DNA from: Pegea sp. RAD2-039
Lineage: Eukaryota > Chordata > Thaliacea > Salpida > Salpidae
DNA length: 64,000 nt
Direction of reading: 5' to 3'
NCBI GenBank assembly: GCA_034620365.1
Contig: JAQGEQ010000291.1
Span: 1-64,000 of the forward strand
Made by a program: the position numbers and the translations under genes. This document shows, piece by piece, positions 35,377-47,557 of this stretch. Each line of letters opens with the position of its first letter. Position 1 is the stretch's first letter. The notes beneath the pieces were generated by a model. The model saw nothing but the letters and a program-made list of their open reading frames with translations, made no database searches and had not been told where the DNA came from.

Positions 35377-38300
35377 TGAGGTCATCAAAAATGTGAACAA
35401 ATTTGGTCGTTTGAAAGAAAATAAGAATGCAAAATTTGATTATGAGAAAAAATACTCATGCAAATATTCGTAGAAAAATTATATCAAATTACAATCATAA
35501 ATAAAAATATTGGAATAAAAAGTATTGTGTAATAATTTTGTTATTTCGAGGATTTTTGTAATTCGCTGTATGAAATTAGAAAAAGATCCAACAGCGACGA
35601 TGACGTCACTGTAGCAATGTAGTCACAAACATTTTGTGATAATTCAGAGTACTGTAGTATAAGTTCTACGCTGTTATCATAATAGATTTAAAATCATTTT
35701 CTGCGATTTCATCTTCAAAAGTTATATTTGAGAAAATACTAAAAAATGTTTAAAATCAGGAAATAAAACATTGGTAGACGAAGTTTTCAACACAATGTCG
35801 ACATTATAAACAAATAATTTTCTGATAAAAAAGTGAACTAAAAGCAACACTTCTTTTTGTTCTTCACAGTTTTGCAATAGCTGATCATTTGTTCATTGTT
35901 GGTCCTATTTCGCTAATGTGACAATAATTTGAACTAAGAATATATTGGTATATGGCACACAAGATAATTTAGCAAAATAAATCAGTTCTTGGACATGATT
36001 TATGATGTAACAAGTTTTGACGTCATTATTTGTGACAACATCACTACTAGGTTCATATTAGTGACATTATTATTAAAAAGATTACAATACAAACATCTTT
36101 TCGTCAATCATTTGTGTGATCTTTTGCATTCGAGTATAAACTCGTCCGGCATTATAGATAACGTTAGATAGATAACGTTTGATAGAAATACTTTGCAACC
36201 CTTCGTGTGATCTTTTAAATCCCAGTTAAAGCATGTCCAGCAATAAAGATATCGTTATTGTGATGTCATCTTGAAAGTCATTAGTGTCAGTTCTCCATGA
36301 ATGATTTCAAGCTGGTTGGTGTTTACGACTTGAAAATGATTTGAAGACGCTAAAAATCACACTCATCGGTTTCTGATGTAAAATTGAAATCTTATGAATT
36401 AATTGAAGTGATGAGAAAATCTTATTCAAAACTTAAAGTTGCATCGCGACCTGATAAACAAGTTGAGTACAGTAGAGCGATACAGAAGAGCGACTAACAA
36501 AAGTTGATAAATAGTAGTAATCACAAGATTGAACTACCAGCTAATGGTGCATTTGAGCTGAAACGGCGACCTGTTACCAAAAGCATAAATAAGTTATAAA
36601 GTTTGGAGTATTAAAAGTTACTAAGAGTGAATCACATGACACGACATCAATGACGTCATCATATTAAGAGATAAGTCGTAATTCAAAGTTGTAGTGAAAT
36701 AACATCTTCAATTTCGGTGACATCACGAAGTCTCGGTTCGCTTAAAAGATCAATAGTAGAATAGAAGCAGTGATGTGGAACTATTTTCAAATCAAGATAA
36801 CGAGGATGTAATTTAGAATTTTGAGTAAATGTGAAGACAACACGTCAACTTCAATTTAGTAATTTCAATTTGATAAAATAAAAATTTTGAAAGAAATAAA
36901 TTCATGTTGACATCAACAATACAGAAATTCCCCTATTAAAGATAACCACTTTTAATTATCAATTAAGTTAAATCTTCTCACAAAACCTCATAAATAATAA
37001 TCATAATAAAGTAACATTAAAAACAAATTAATATAAAATAATAAGAAATACGTTGAGAAGTTTCATACTTGTAATCCACAAGAAATGTAGAAAAGAAACT
37101 GCTTTGGAGAAATCTTTATCTCTTCTTACAATCCTCTGCATCCTAACATCGATGATGACGTCAGTAACTGAAGTTGCTTCAATCATGTATGAATGATTTG
37201 AAGTCAGTAATTAGCGACCACTTGGAGACGACAAAATGATTTCTGGAGGATTTCAAATCAGACTCATTCTCTGTTTCTCATGTGAAAGGTTTTCGATGTA
37301 CTCGAGACTAGAGAAATTGTTTTACTTTTTGTTACCTGATCCTAATAAGCTGTCATACTAATTTTTTTATTTTTGGTTTGTCGAATTAATCAGAGAAGTA
37401 TATTATTTATAGATTATTTAATACATTCCAAACGTGAAAATATACTTTTTATTATTAATGAAAGTCTCATACCAATATAGCTGATAGCTGATAGAAGCTT
37501 ACATTTTGATTATATAAATATTTTATTTGTCAAACTTCAAACATTTTTAAAACTAAATTTGATTTCTCAATTACTCAATTTTCGAATAGTTTTTCCCTTT
37601 TTTTAAAGCAGCCAACGAGGGCTTTACTATTTACTAATATTTTTGGTGATACTTTGTGCACCTGTTAGTAAATTACATAATCAAACGCGATATTTCGAAT
37701 CGATGACAGAAAATTTTATATCGAACCTATATACATATGATAAGCTTACAAGTTGTCATAGTAATGTGATCAACTGAAGATTTTGGGTTTACTCTTTATA
37801 ACAATTCTAGCTTAACTAAGTAAAAGTAATCATCTAAGTCTTAAAACTTTGGCATTCCGTAGTTTCTTACAATATTAACTACCAGATGATTTATGATTTT
37901 TCAAAGTTTATGAAATTTTTAGATTACAAATGCTTTTTAAGTGGCTTATTATATTTAACAAAACTTTCATTTTAAAGAATTTTCTGATGAATATTATAAA
38001 TTGAAACTTTTTAAAATTTTACTCTATTGGTAATTACAATTTTTCCCTATTGAAACAAAACCATATAACGATACGATCAAAAACACATCTTGCTAGTAAA
38101 ACCTGTTACGTAATTGTATTACATCATCATGTTAGTGAAAGCTTTTCATCATAACAGTCCTCTTACAAGAAGCAGAATCATCAAACCTACAGTAATTATT
38201 TCCATATTAGTTCAACAATAAAACATTATAAAGTATTTTATGCAGAACCTTTCGTAATAGGAGTTTGACAAAAGTTTATAAAACTTAAAATTGAAAATTA

Positions 38301-38585
38301 AAACTTCTATAAGCTACCGACAGTTTTCGCAACATATTTTAAAATGTTTTTATGGAAGAACTATCATTTTATGGAAATATTAATTGAAGCAGAAAACAGA
38401 GTACCAGCAAATTAATAAACTACCTAAACGATTTTAGATGCTTCAATTGTGCTTTTTATTGAAAAATTTCCGTTTATAAAGAAATAATTTGAAGGTTGGT
38501 TTTTTATGTCTTCAACTTGCAACTGATTCAATGTCTTTTACAGCCAAACACTAAGGAAAAGCTTTGAGGTAACTTGTCAAACCAC

Positions 38586-38806
38586 TAGCGCTATCTTGCG
38601 AAACGTTGTTAAAAGTTATTCAACTATTGATGATTATATAACGTTTCCTTTTCTCTAACTATAAATACAGCTTTTTATTCTTCTAAAATGGTAATATCCT
38701 CTTACAGAATTGTTTTACATTTAAAAGAGGAAACGTATCTGACAAATTTGTTTTACTTTTAACCAAAAGATTTTGAACAATTTTTAAAAGACATTTTTGA
38801 GTGAGT
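38586..38806 (+). promoter_or_regulatory. Promoter-like module, cluster start
   Basis: TAGCGCTATCTTGCG (38586-38600) is followed by TATAAATA at 38660-38667, spacing 74. The leader is about 37 nt longer than in units 1, 2 and 5, because an AAAGAGGAAACGTATCTGAC segment follows a diverged leader start. The donor GTGAGT is at 38801. Confidence 0.45.
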
Positions 38807-41800
38807 ATTTTCTTATATGTATCATTACTAAACAACAGCAACATTTATTTAAGTTTGCAAATGGTAATCAATAAAGAAATTGTTCAAAATTAATTGAAAA
38901 TAATGACAAATAACAAAGCAATCATATCATAAGAAAATCAAAATTTTTACTGTTTAATTAATGTATAATAAATTAAAAAATTGTAACAAATATAAACAAA
39001 AGCATAAAAAATGATAAGGTTAATTTTTATTATAGTTGTATTTTGTACATAAAAATTATTATTTTATTGAAAACTTTTTTTTAATAATTTCTCAATTAGT
39101 CAATTTTCGAATAGGTTTGTTTCCTTCTTTTAATGCAGCCAACGAGTGCTGTACAAGGGATTTACTATCTACTTATAGTTTTGATTAAACTTTTTGCACC
39201 TGTTAGTAAATTGCGAAATCAAGTGCGACCTTTCGCACCTATGACCGAACATTTGATTTCAAACCTATATATATAGAAGTTAGAGCGAAAATAAGCCACC
39301 TGAAAAAAATAATCTGTTTTGTTTTCACAATAATCGTTTGTCTATAAAATTCAATTTAAATATTAATTAACCTAATGTACATTTTGGTGATGATTTTTTT
39401 AATACTATGATTGAAAGTAGAGTTTGTAATTGTCATCAAATCTAAACTATTATCTTCTATCAAACTTTACTTAATATTTGCATAAAAGTAAATCTGATTT
39501 AATTTATAAGACCAAAATAATAAAGCACGTGAGTTCTTACTTGTATTTTATTAGTACTTTCCTAGTTCATCTTTTTTTTCATCTGGTTTGGGATTAAAGT
39601 TTAAGATTAGAGATATTTTGAGAATGCACTTTATATGAAAAAAGAAGATTTGTGAATACATTTATAGAATTAAAGTTAAGAATGATAGTTCAAAGTTAAA
39701 ATCTAAAAGATCAACAAATAAAACCTTTTTACTTGAAGTATCAAAATAAAAAACTACTTTTGGGTAAAATTTGATGGCAACTGATAAGCTTACAAGGTGT
39801 CACATTAAGGGGATGAGCTGAAGACTTTAATTTTTCTTTATATAATAATTCTGACATAATTTGGTAAAAACAATCATTTAAGACTCACAACTTTTGTATT
39901 TGGTAACATTTTAAAAAATTAACTACCAAATGACTTGTGGTTGTTCAAAAATTCTGAAAGTTTCATCTTACAAGTACTTTTTAAGTGTTTTATTACGTTT
40001 AACATAACTTTGTATTAACATTATTTCTTGATGACTTTTATAAACTGAAACTTCATTCAAATGTTGCTCTAGTGTTAATTAAAACATTATCTAATAGAAA
40101 CAAACCATTTACGATACGAACAAAAAAACATCGTATTAGTTACAAGTGTAACGAGACTGTATTACATCATGATGACGCTGAAATGCAAGATACTTTTATC
40201 AAAAGAATCTTCTTACAAGAAGCAAAATCATCACAAATATCATTAAACCTATCTAATCAACAACGCTGGATTATCTGTAAATCTACTGCATGTCAATAAA
40301 TTTCAGCGCTATTGTTTCAGTTTTCTATATATGACTATTTATTTTATTCCTTATACTGATTAATATCATTTAATAAATACAGCTTTTTCTTTCTGTGATA
40401 CAACAAAAATTCGTTTGTGGTACCAAAAGACTTAGAACAATATGTAAAAGACCTTTTTGAGTGAGTATTTTATAGATGTATCAATTGTGAGAACAACAAA
40501 TCTTTTTTAAGTTCGCAAATGTTAAATGTTAAAGAAGTTGTTCAAATTGAATTGAATGAAATCAGTGACAAACAACAAGAGCAATCCTATCATAACAAAA
40601 TAAATATCTTCACTTTTTAATTAATGTTTACTAAATGAAAAAATGCAACGAAAATAAACATAAGCTAAAAAAAATTATAAGGTTGTTTATTATTCAAGTT
40701 AAAATTCATATCATAAAAAATCATTACTTGTTTGAATAATTTAATTAAAACAATTAATCAATTGGTCATTTTTCGAAAACGCTTGTTTGCTTAATGCAAC
40801 CAACGAGGGCTTTACCATTTACTTATAGTTTTGATTATACTTTTTACAACTGTTAGTACATTACATAATCATACGACATTTCACACCTACGACCGAACGT
40901 TTTATTTTAAACTTATATATACGGAACTTACAGCAGAAATTGGCCACTTGACATAAAAAGTAATCTGTTTTGTTTTTACAATAATCATTAACTGTAAATT
41001 TACTTTAAATATTATTTTACAAAATATAATTTTTGATGATAAGTTTTTTTAAGATTAAGATTGAAAGTAGAGTCTATCATTGTCATGAAATTTTAAAATA
41101 ATATCTTCTTTGAAACATAAAATATTAATAACGTCAGAGTAAATTTGATTTAGTTTATAAAATCGAAATCTTTTTTCGCATGAGTTTTTACTTGTATTTT
41201 TTAGTACAGTGATCTATGTTTTCATCTGGTTTGTGATTAAAGTTTATCCCTAGAGATATTTTGAAATAGCAATTATTATGTTAAAAAAGGCTTTGTGAAT
41301 ACATTTATGAAACTAAAGTTAAATTCTGCAAAGATATAATCTAACGAAATACACAAAACAAATCCTTTTACTTGATGCCTAAGCAAAAAAAGATGTTTTT
41401 ATTAAAATTTGACAGCAACTGATTAGCTTACAAGGTGTCATGATAAGGTGATTAAGTGAAGATTTTGATTTTAATTTATATAATTACTCTGCACTAATTA
41501 GGTAAAAACAATCATTTAAGTCTTAAATCTTTTGTTATTGGTTACATTTTTGAACTTTAAACACCAGATGATTTGTGGTATTTCAAAATTTAAGAAAGTT
41601 TTAGTTTACAAATACTTTTTAAGTGTTTTATTACATTTAACAAAACTTTTTTAAACCTTTTTTAATGACTATTATCAACTAAAACTTCATTCAAATATTA
41701 CTCTAGTGGCACGTAAATAGTATACTAATCGTAAGAAACCATATAATGATACGAACAAAAACACTTTTTAATGGTAACAAGTGTCAAGTGACTGTATTAC

Positions 41801-42268
41801 ATCATCGTGTTGCTCAAATGCTAGGTGCTGTCATTAAAACAGACCTCTTACAAGAAGCAGAATCAATTAGCAAATTTCTATTTAGCATTAGAAAGCGATC
41901 ATAAGGATACTCCAAGTGAGTTTTTAAAGTACTCTTTGTCACCTGATCATATGACGTCATCTAGATGCAAGTATTTCAAGAACTTGTCATCGAAAGCCAC
42001 CAATAGAATTGTTGTGAATGATATCAAGAAACAGACTCATTAATAGAGTCCTTATCACAAGAAGCAAAATTGTTAGAGTTATGAAAGTTAGCAGCGTCAC
42101 GGCAACCACTCACTCAGCCCTTCACATCGGTTCTATACTAGCTGTTAGTTCATCATGACTTCATTCTGAAGTCGATCATCACTGATTGTAATACGAGGTA
42201 AATGCAACATACGTCGACATCATTACAAATGTTAAGTAACACTTCTCATAGCAAAAGGAGTTAATCTG

Positions 42269-42457
42269 ATGAAAATTGATCAATGTTTGATTAATTCTTG
42301 CATCAATGCGAATATTAGCGACATCAAGCTAGTAAACAAATTCTTTTTAGTAAAACTTAGCTATAAACTTTATCGTTGCATTATTTCATTGCAATCAATT
42401 GATGACGTCATTTATAATGTGAAAAAATTTGATCGTTTGAAAAGCAAATATTCGTAA
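42269..42457 (+). CDS. MKIDQ-type small protein, longest intact copy (62 aa)
   Basis: The frame starts at an ATG preceded by AAAAGGAGTTAATCTG, a context shared by several copies. It reads MKIDQCLINSCINANISD, continues through IKLVNKFFLVKL, and ends with a SIDDVIYNVKKFDRLK block that is recognisable at the same place in units 1, 2 and 5 and at 45985. No domain is recognised. The sequence GATGACGTCATT inside the SIDDV block is one of the recurrent TGACGTCA palindromes. Six other copies keep the first 25 or more codons without any indel, which is unusual in this array, where indels are common. Alternatively the region is a 5' exon with a GTAAG donor after INKIL, as suggested by the 22790, 27243 and 45855 copies. 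Confidence 0.4.
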   Translation: MKIDQCLINSCINANISDIKLVNKFFLVKLSYKLYRCIISLQSIDDVIYNVKKFDRLKSKYS

Positions 42458-42830
42458 AAAATTTATATCAAATCACAATCATAAATATAATTATCAAAAT
42501 AAAACCGATTGTCTAAGAATTTTGTTGATTCGAGCATCTTTGACGTCGAATCTATATAGAACTACAACAGAAATAAGCCACATGACACAAAAACTAATCT
42601 TTTTTCATTCTACAATAATAGTTTCCACAGTAATGGTTTGTCTATAAAATTTAATTTAAAGATTACCTAACCAATTGTACTTTTTAGTGATTACTTTTTT
42701 TATTATTAATATTAAAAGTAGAGTTTTATATTGTCATCAAATTTTAAACTAATATCCAATATGAAACTCAAGATAAAGATTTCATAAATCTAAGTCTTAT
42801 TTAATTTTTAAAATCAAAGACTTGAAGCCT

Positions 42831-42923
42831 ATGAGTCTGCTTTTTGTGATCTTTGTAACCATCTGGATTGTGATAAGAGTTTATGAGAGATATTTTGAAA
42901 ATGCACTTTATATGTTGAAATAA
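42831..42923 (+). CDS. Hydrophobic micropeptide frame, extended
   Basis: The peptide begins MSLLFVIFVTIWIVIRVY as in units 0-2. A short deletion removes the usual GATTAG stop, so the frame runs on through ERYFENALYMLK to 30 residues. This is probably decay rather than a functional extension. Confidence 0.2.
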   Translation: MSLLFVIFVTIWIVIRVYERYFENALYMLK

Positions 42924-43787
42924 GATTTGTGAATACATTTATAGAATTAAAGTTAAAAATGATGCAAAGTTAAATCTGAAAAATAAACAGAACACACCCT
43001 TTTACTTGATGTATAAGAAAAAAAGATATCGTTAAGTAAAATTTGATAACTGATAAGCTTACGACGTGTTATTATAGGGTGATTAACTGAGGATTTTAGT
43101 TTTACTTCTTATAATTATTCTCTGCTAATTAGGTAAAAATAATCATTTAATAAATTTGGCCCTTCGTAATTTCAAAAAATATTAACTACTAGATGACTTG
43201 TGGTATTTCAAAGTTTATGAAAGTTTTAGTTTAAACATACTCTTTATTGTTTTATTACACTTAACTAAATTTTTTTTAAAGTATTTTCTGATGACTATTA
43301 TAAATTTAAGCTTTTGTAAAAATTTCTCTATTGGTATTTACGATTTTCCCCTTATCAAAACAAACCATATAAATATAGGTTCAAAACACTTCTTAGTAAT
43401 AACAGGTGTATTACATCAATAGGTACCAATATAATGTGTTTGTATTACAGCAATATGAGACTGAATTGCAAGATGCTTTTAACAAAAAAGTAATATCAAA
43501 AGAGTCTTTTTACAAGAAGCAGAATCATCGCAACTATCATCAAACCTATCTAATCAACAAGCTGACTTATCTGTAAGTCTGATCTACTGCATGTCAGTAA
43601 AACTAAGCGCTATTGTTTCAACTTGCTATATATGATTATTTATTCTATTCCTTATACTAATTAGTATAATCTATTAATTTCAGCTTTTTCCTTCTAAGTT
43701 AGCTCCAATAGGCGTCACAAGGCGATCATAATGATATTCAAACAAAGTTTTAACAGAACTACATGTCACTTGATCATATGACGTCAT

Positions 43788-44003
43788 CTAGATGCAACTA
43801 GTGCAAGAACTCGACATTAGACAACATCCGTTACAATTGTTGTGAATAATATCAAGAAACAGAATCTCATTAATATAGTCCTTACCAAAAGAATCAAACT
43901 TTTTACAGTTATGACATTTAACAGCACCACCGCAACCACTAACACAGCCAATCACCATTATAAATATAGAATCGGAATAAAAACGATTGCGTAATAATTT
44001 CAT
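43788..44003 (-). CDS. Secreted cysteine-rich peptide candidate, copy 2 (71 aa)
   Basis: This is the same frame as copy 1 and has ten cysteines. The N-terminus MKLLRNRFYSDSIFIMVIG is hydrophobic after two basic residues. CVSGC follows (~20-24), then KCHNCKKFDS (~29-38), NEILFLDIIHNNC (~45-57), GCC and CTSC. An in-frame GTG nine codons upstream extends the open frame to 44030, but the ATG at 44003 aligns exactly with copy 1. TGACGTCA palindromes bracket it: 43779-43786 just after the stop and 44062-44069 upstream. A minus-strand AATAAA lies at 43639-43644. Eight of ten cysteine positions differ in presence between copies only at three or four sites, which is compatible with either decay or diversification. 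Confidence 0.45.
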   Translation of the reverse strand: MKLLRNRFYSDSIFIMVIGCVSGCGGAVKCHNCKKFDSFGKDYINEILFLDIIHNNCNGCCLMSSSCTSCI

Positions 44004-45854
44004 ATCCCGAGCATCTTTGCAATTCTCCACATGAAATTACAAATAGATCCAACAGCGACGATGACGTCACTGTGGCAATGTAATCTAAAAATTTTAAAAA
44101 ATGATAAGATAAGTCTTGATCAAACTTGTATTTCATATTATAAAAAATTATTTCTTTATTGAATAATTTATTTAAAATAAATTCTCAATTGTTCAATTTT
44201 CGAATAGGTTTGTTTCCTTTTGTTAAGGCAGCCAACGAGGGCTTTACTATTTACTTATAGTTTTGATTATACTTTTTGCACCTGTTAGTACATTACATAA
44301 TCAAGCACGACAATTCGTATCTACAGAAATCGTACGACAGAAAATTTTATTTCGAACCTATATCATCGAACCTACAACAGAACGAACTTACAGCAGAAAT
44401 AATCCGCTTGACATAAAAAGTAGATAACTTTGTTTTCACAATAATCATTTGTCTATAAAACTTACTTTAAATATTATTTAACCAAATGTACTTTTTTGAG
44501 ATGAGTTTTTTTAAGATTAAATTAAAAGTAGAGTTTATTTTTGTAATGAAATATTAAAATAATATCTTCTATCAAACTTAAAATAATAATAACACAAACA
44601 TAATTTTTATTTACCTTATAACATCAAAATCATGAAGTACATGAGCTCTTAATAAAGATCATACTGTAAGTATGTTTTTTTTAGTACAGTGATCTTTGTT
44701 TTTATCGTTTAGATTATTTTATTGGTTTTTGATTATAGTTTATGGTTAAAGGTTATATATTTTGAAAACGTATTTATTACGTTAAAAGAGGCTTTGTGAA
44801 TTCATTACTAAATTTAAAGTTAAAAATGATAGTGCAAATTTAAAATCTAAAAAAATCAATAAAACTGACACTTTTGTTTGACATATCAAGAAAAAAATAT
44901 GTTTAAGTAAATTTTGATGGCAACTGATAAACTAACAAGGTGTGATAAAAAGGTGATTAACTGAATATATTGGTTTCATTCCTTATAATTATTCTGCCCT
45001 AATTAGGTAAAAATAATCAGTTAGAACATTAAACTTTTGCTTTTGGTAACATTTTAAAACATTAACTATCAGTTGATTTGTGACATTTCAAAAATTATGA
45101 AATTTATAGTTTATAAATACTTTTTTAGTGCTTTAGTACATTTAATAAAACCTTATACTAACAGACTTTTTTTTAATGTCATCATGAATTTTAGCTTTTT
45201 AATTTTTTCTATTAGTAATTAAAATTTAACCTAATCGAAGCAAACCATATAACGATACGACCAAAATCAATTCTTAATAGTAACAAGTGTCACGTGACTG
45301 TATTACATCATTGTGATGCTGAAATGCTAGATGGTTTCATCACAAGAGTATTCTTACAAGAAGCAGAATCATCACAATTATCATCAGATTTATCTAATCA
45401 AGAATGCTGACTAATCTGTAAATCTGATCTACTGTTGTAAATAAAACTTAGCGCTATTGTTTCAGCTTTATATACATGATTATTTATACTATTCCTTATA
45501 TTGATTGATATCATTTAGTAAATACTCTGTGTCACGTGATCATACAACGTCATCTAGATGCAAGTAGTACAAGAACTTGTCATCAGACTACCGCCATTAG
45601 AATCACTGTGACTAACAGAATCTTATTTATAGAGTCCTTATCACAAGAAGCAAATTTTTTGCAGTTATTAAAGTTATCAACATAACCGCAACCACTAACA
45701 CAGCCCATTACATCGGTTCTAAACTAGATGTTGGTTTATCATAACTTCATTCTGAAGTCGATCATCACTGATTGCAAAACGGGTTTAATGCAACATTCAT
45801 CGACATAATTACAAATGTTAGGCAAGACTTCTTATATCAAAAGGAGTTAATCTG

Positions 45855-45950
45855 ATGAAAATAGATCAATTGTTGATAAATTCATGCATCAATGCAAGTG
45901 ATAGTGACATCAAACTAATAAACAAAATCCTACTTTCAAATCGAAGGTAA
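45855..45950 (+). CDS. MKIDQ-type frame with donor-like end
   Basis: The frame reads MKIDQLLINSCINASDSD then IKLINKILLSNRR and stops at TAA. The last codons overlap CGAAG|GTAAAA, a possible 5' splice site that would keep the frame open to the junction. This copy lies closest to the consensus of the seven. Confidence 0.35.
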   Translation: MKIDQLLINSCINASDSDIKLINKILLSNRR

Positions 45951-47453
45951 AAATATAACCGTTTCAATATTTTATTTGGTATCAATTGATGAGGTCATCA
46001 AAAATGTGAACAAATTTGGTCGTTTGAAAGACAAATAAATATGCCACAATTTGATTATGGGAAAAAATACACATAGAAATATTCGTAACAAATTTATATC
46101 AAATTACAATCATAAATATAAATATCGGAATAAAAATTGTTGTGTAAGAATTTCGTTATTTCGAGTATTTTTGTAATTCTCTGTATGAAATTACAATTAG
46201 ATCCGACAGTGACGATGACGTCACTGTAGCAATGTAGTCACAAATATTTTTTAATAATTCAGAGTACTGTAGTGTAAATTCTACGCTGTTATCATAATAA
46301 ATTTGAATTCATTTTCTGGGATAACACATTCAAAACTTAAATCTGTGAAAATACAAAAAAAATGTTTAAAAATAGGGAAGAAAATATTAGTAGACAAAAT
46401 TTTCAATACAAAGTTGACATTATGAAAAAATATTTCTCTGATAAAAAAGTGAATTTAAAGCAAAAGTTTAATTTGTTCTTCACTAAAGTTGTTCTAAAGC
46501 AGTCAACGAGGGCTTTACTATTTACTAATATTTTTGGTGATACTTTGTGCACCTGTTAGTAAATTACGTAATCAAGCGCGATATTTCGAATCGATGACAG
46601 AAAATTTTATTTCGAACTTATATACATATGATAAGCTTACAAGTTGTCATATTAAAGTGATTAACTGAAGATTTTGGTTTTACTCTTTATAATAATTTTA
46701 CCCTAATTAAGTAAACATAATCACCTAAGTCTTAAAATTCTATCATTTCGTAATTTTTAAAAATTCTAACTACCAGATGATTTGTGGTATTTCAAAGTTT
46801 ATGAAATTTTTAGCTTACAAATACTTTTTAAGTGTTTTAGTACGTTTAAACAAACTTTTTGTTAAAGTGTTTTCTGATAACCAATATAAATTGAAAATTT
46901 TTTATATTTTACTCTATTGTTAATTAAAATTTTCCCCTAATTAGAACAAACCATATGACGATACGAACAAAAGCACATCCTAAATTTAACAAGTGTCACA
47001 TGACTGTATTACATCATGATGATGCTGAAATGGAAGATGCCTTCATCAGAAGAGTCTTTTTACAAGAAGCAGAATCATCACAAATATCATCAAACCTATC
47101 TAATCAACAAGCTGACTAATCTGTAAATTTGATCTACTGCATATCAAAAAAACTAAGCGCTTTGTTTCAACTCCTTATTCAACTTCCAGATTTTTTTTAC
47201 CATTCCATTGATTGCAATAGAAATATGGCTGAACAGAACATACGTCGATTCATATATACAATTTATAAATTGATATCATTACAAATGTTAGGTAATATTT
47301 CTTAGAGCAAAAGATTTTGAAAGTTATGATGTAAGATTTCAAGATCTTTGATTAAGTTAATATTGCTATTGAGTTTACTATTGTCATCTTTTTTTGCTAC
47401 CTTTTTCAAAAATAAAAATATTGAATATATATCAAAATATTTTATATGATTGT

Positions 47454-47459
47454 TTTATT
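47454..47459 (-). terminator. Poly(A) signal of the recombinase-like gene
   Basis: On the minus strand AATAAA lies about 100 nt beyond the stop codon at 47558, the first good signal after the gene. Confidence 0.55.
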
Positions 47460-47557
47460 TTTTTAAAAGAACCGATAAAAGTATAGAATTATTCAAATAA
47501 TATTCTAACAGATAAAAACTACTTTAAACTTTAATAAAAATAGTATAATAAAATAGT

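Larger units (their letters stand above)
33274..38585 (+). repeat. Array unit 5
   Basis: This full unit of about 5.3 kb has the promoter box at 33274 with a degenerate TATAATTA at 33348, a GTGAGT donor at 33452 and the acceptor GCAG ending at 33789. The tail module is open in frame (34555-34727). The MKIDQ-type frame runs 44 codons (35242-35376). The segment at 37220-37500 repeats 28470-28740, including a MISGGFQIR frame start. Confidence 0.75.
17570..47165 (+). repeat. Degenerate direct-repeat array of a complex gene-bearing unit
   Basis: The same series of modules recurs in the same order throughout. The order is: promoter-like module (GCGCCATCTTGCG box plus TATA), leader, exon-like module (CCAACGAGGGCTTTACTATTTAC to ACGTAATCAAGCGCGA), hydrophobic micropeptide module, GATAAGCTTACAAGGTGTCA module, and QEAESS tail module with AATAAA. 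After these come TATGACGTCATCTAGATGCA, minus-strand Cys-rich module, CGTCGACATCATTACAAATG, MKIDQ module, CAGCGACGATGACGTCACTG, and Lys-rich module. Complete units span about 4.6-5.3 kb; many are truncated. Identity varies from near-identical pairs to strongly diverged copies, so the array grew by several rounds of duplication. Confidence 0.85.
38586..47165 (+). repeat. Cluster of truncated array units
   Basis: The cluster starts with a promoter module (38586-38667, box variant GCGCTATCTTGCG). Exon-like modules then occur near 39130, 40800, 44225 and 46505. Tail modules lie near 40110-40290, 41745-41870, 43365-43580, 45245-45410 and 46955-47115. The pieces are shuffled and shortened: for example 42540 joins exon-like sequence directly to CRE-flanking sequence. 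Intact short frames remain at 42269-42457 and 43788-44003. Confidence 0.7.

Noticed and set aside
17570-47165. CRISPR array or simple satellite
   Set aside because: The units are kilobases long, diverged and modular, in eukaryotic DNA; there are no short regular repeats with spacers.
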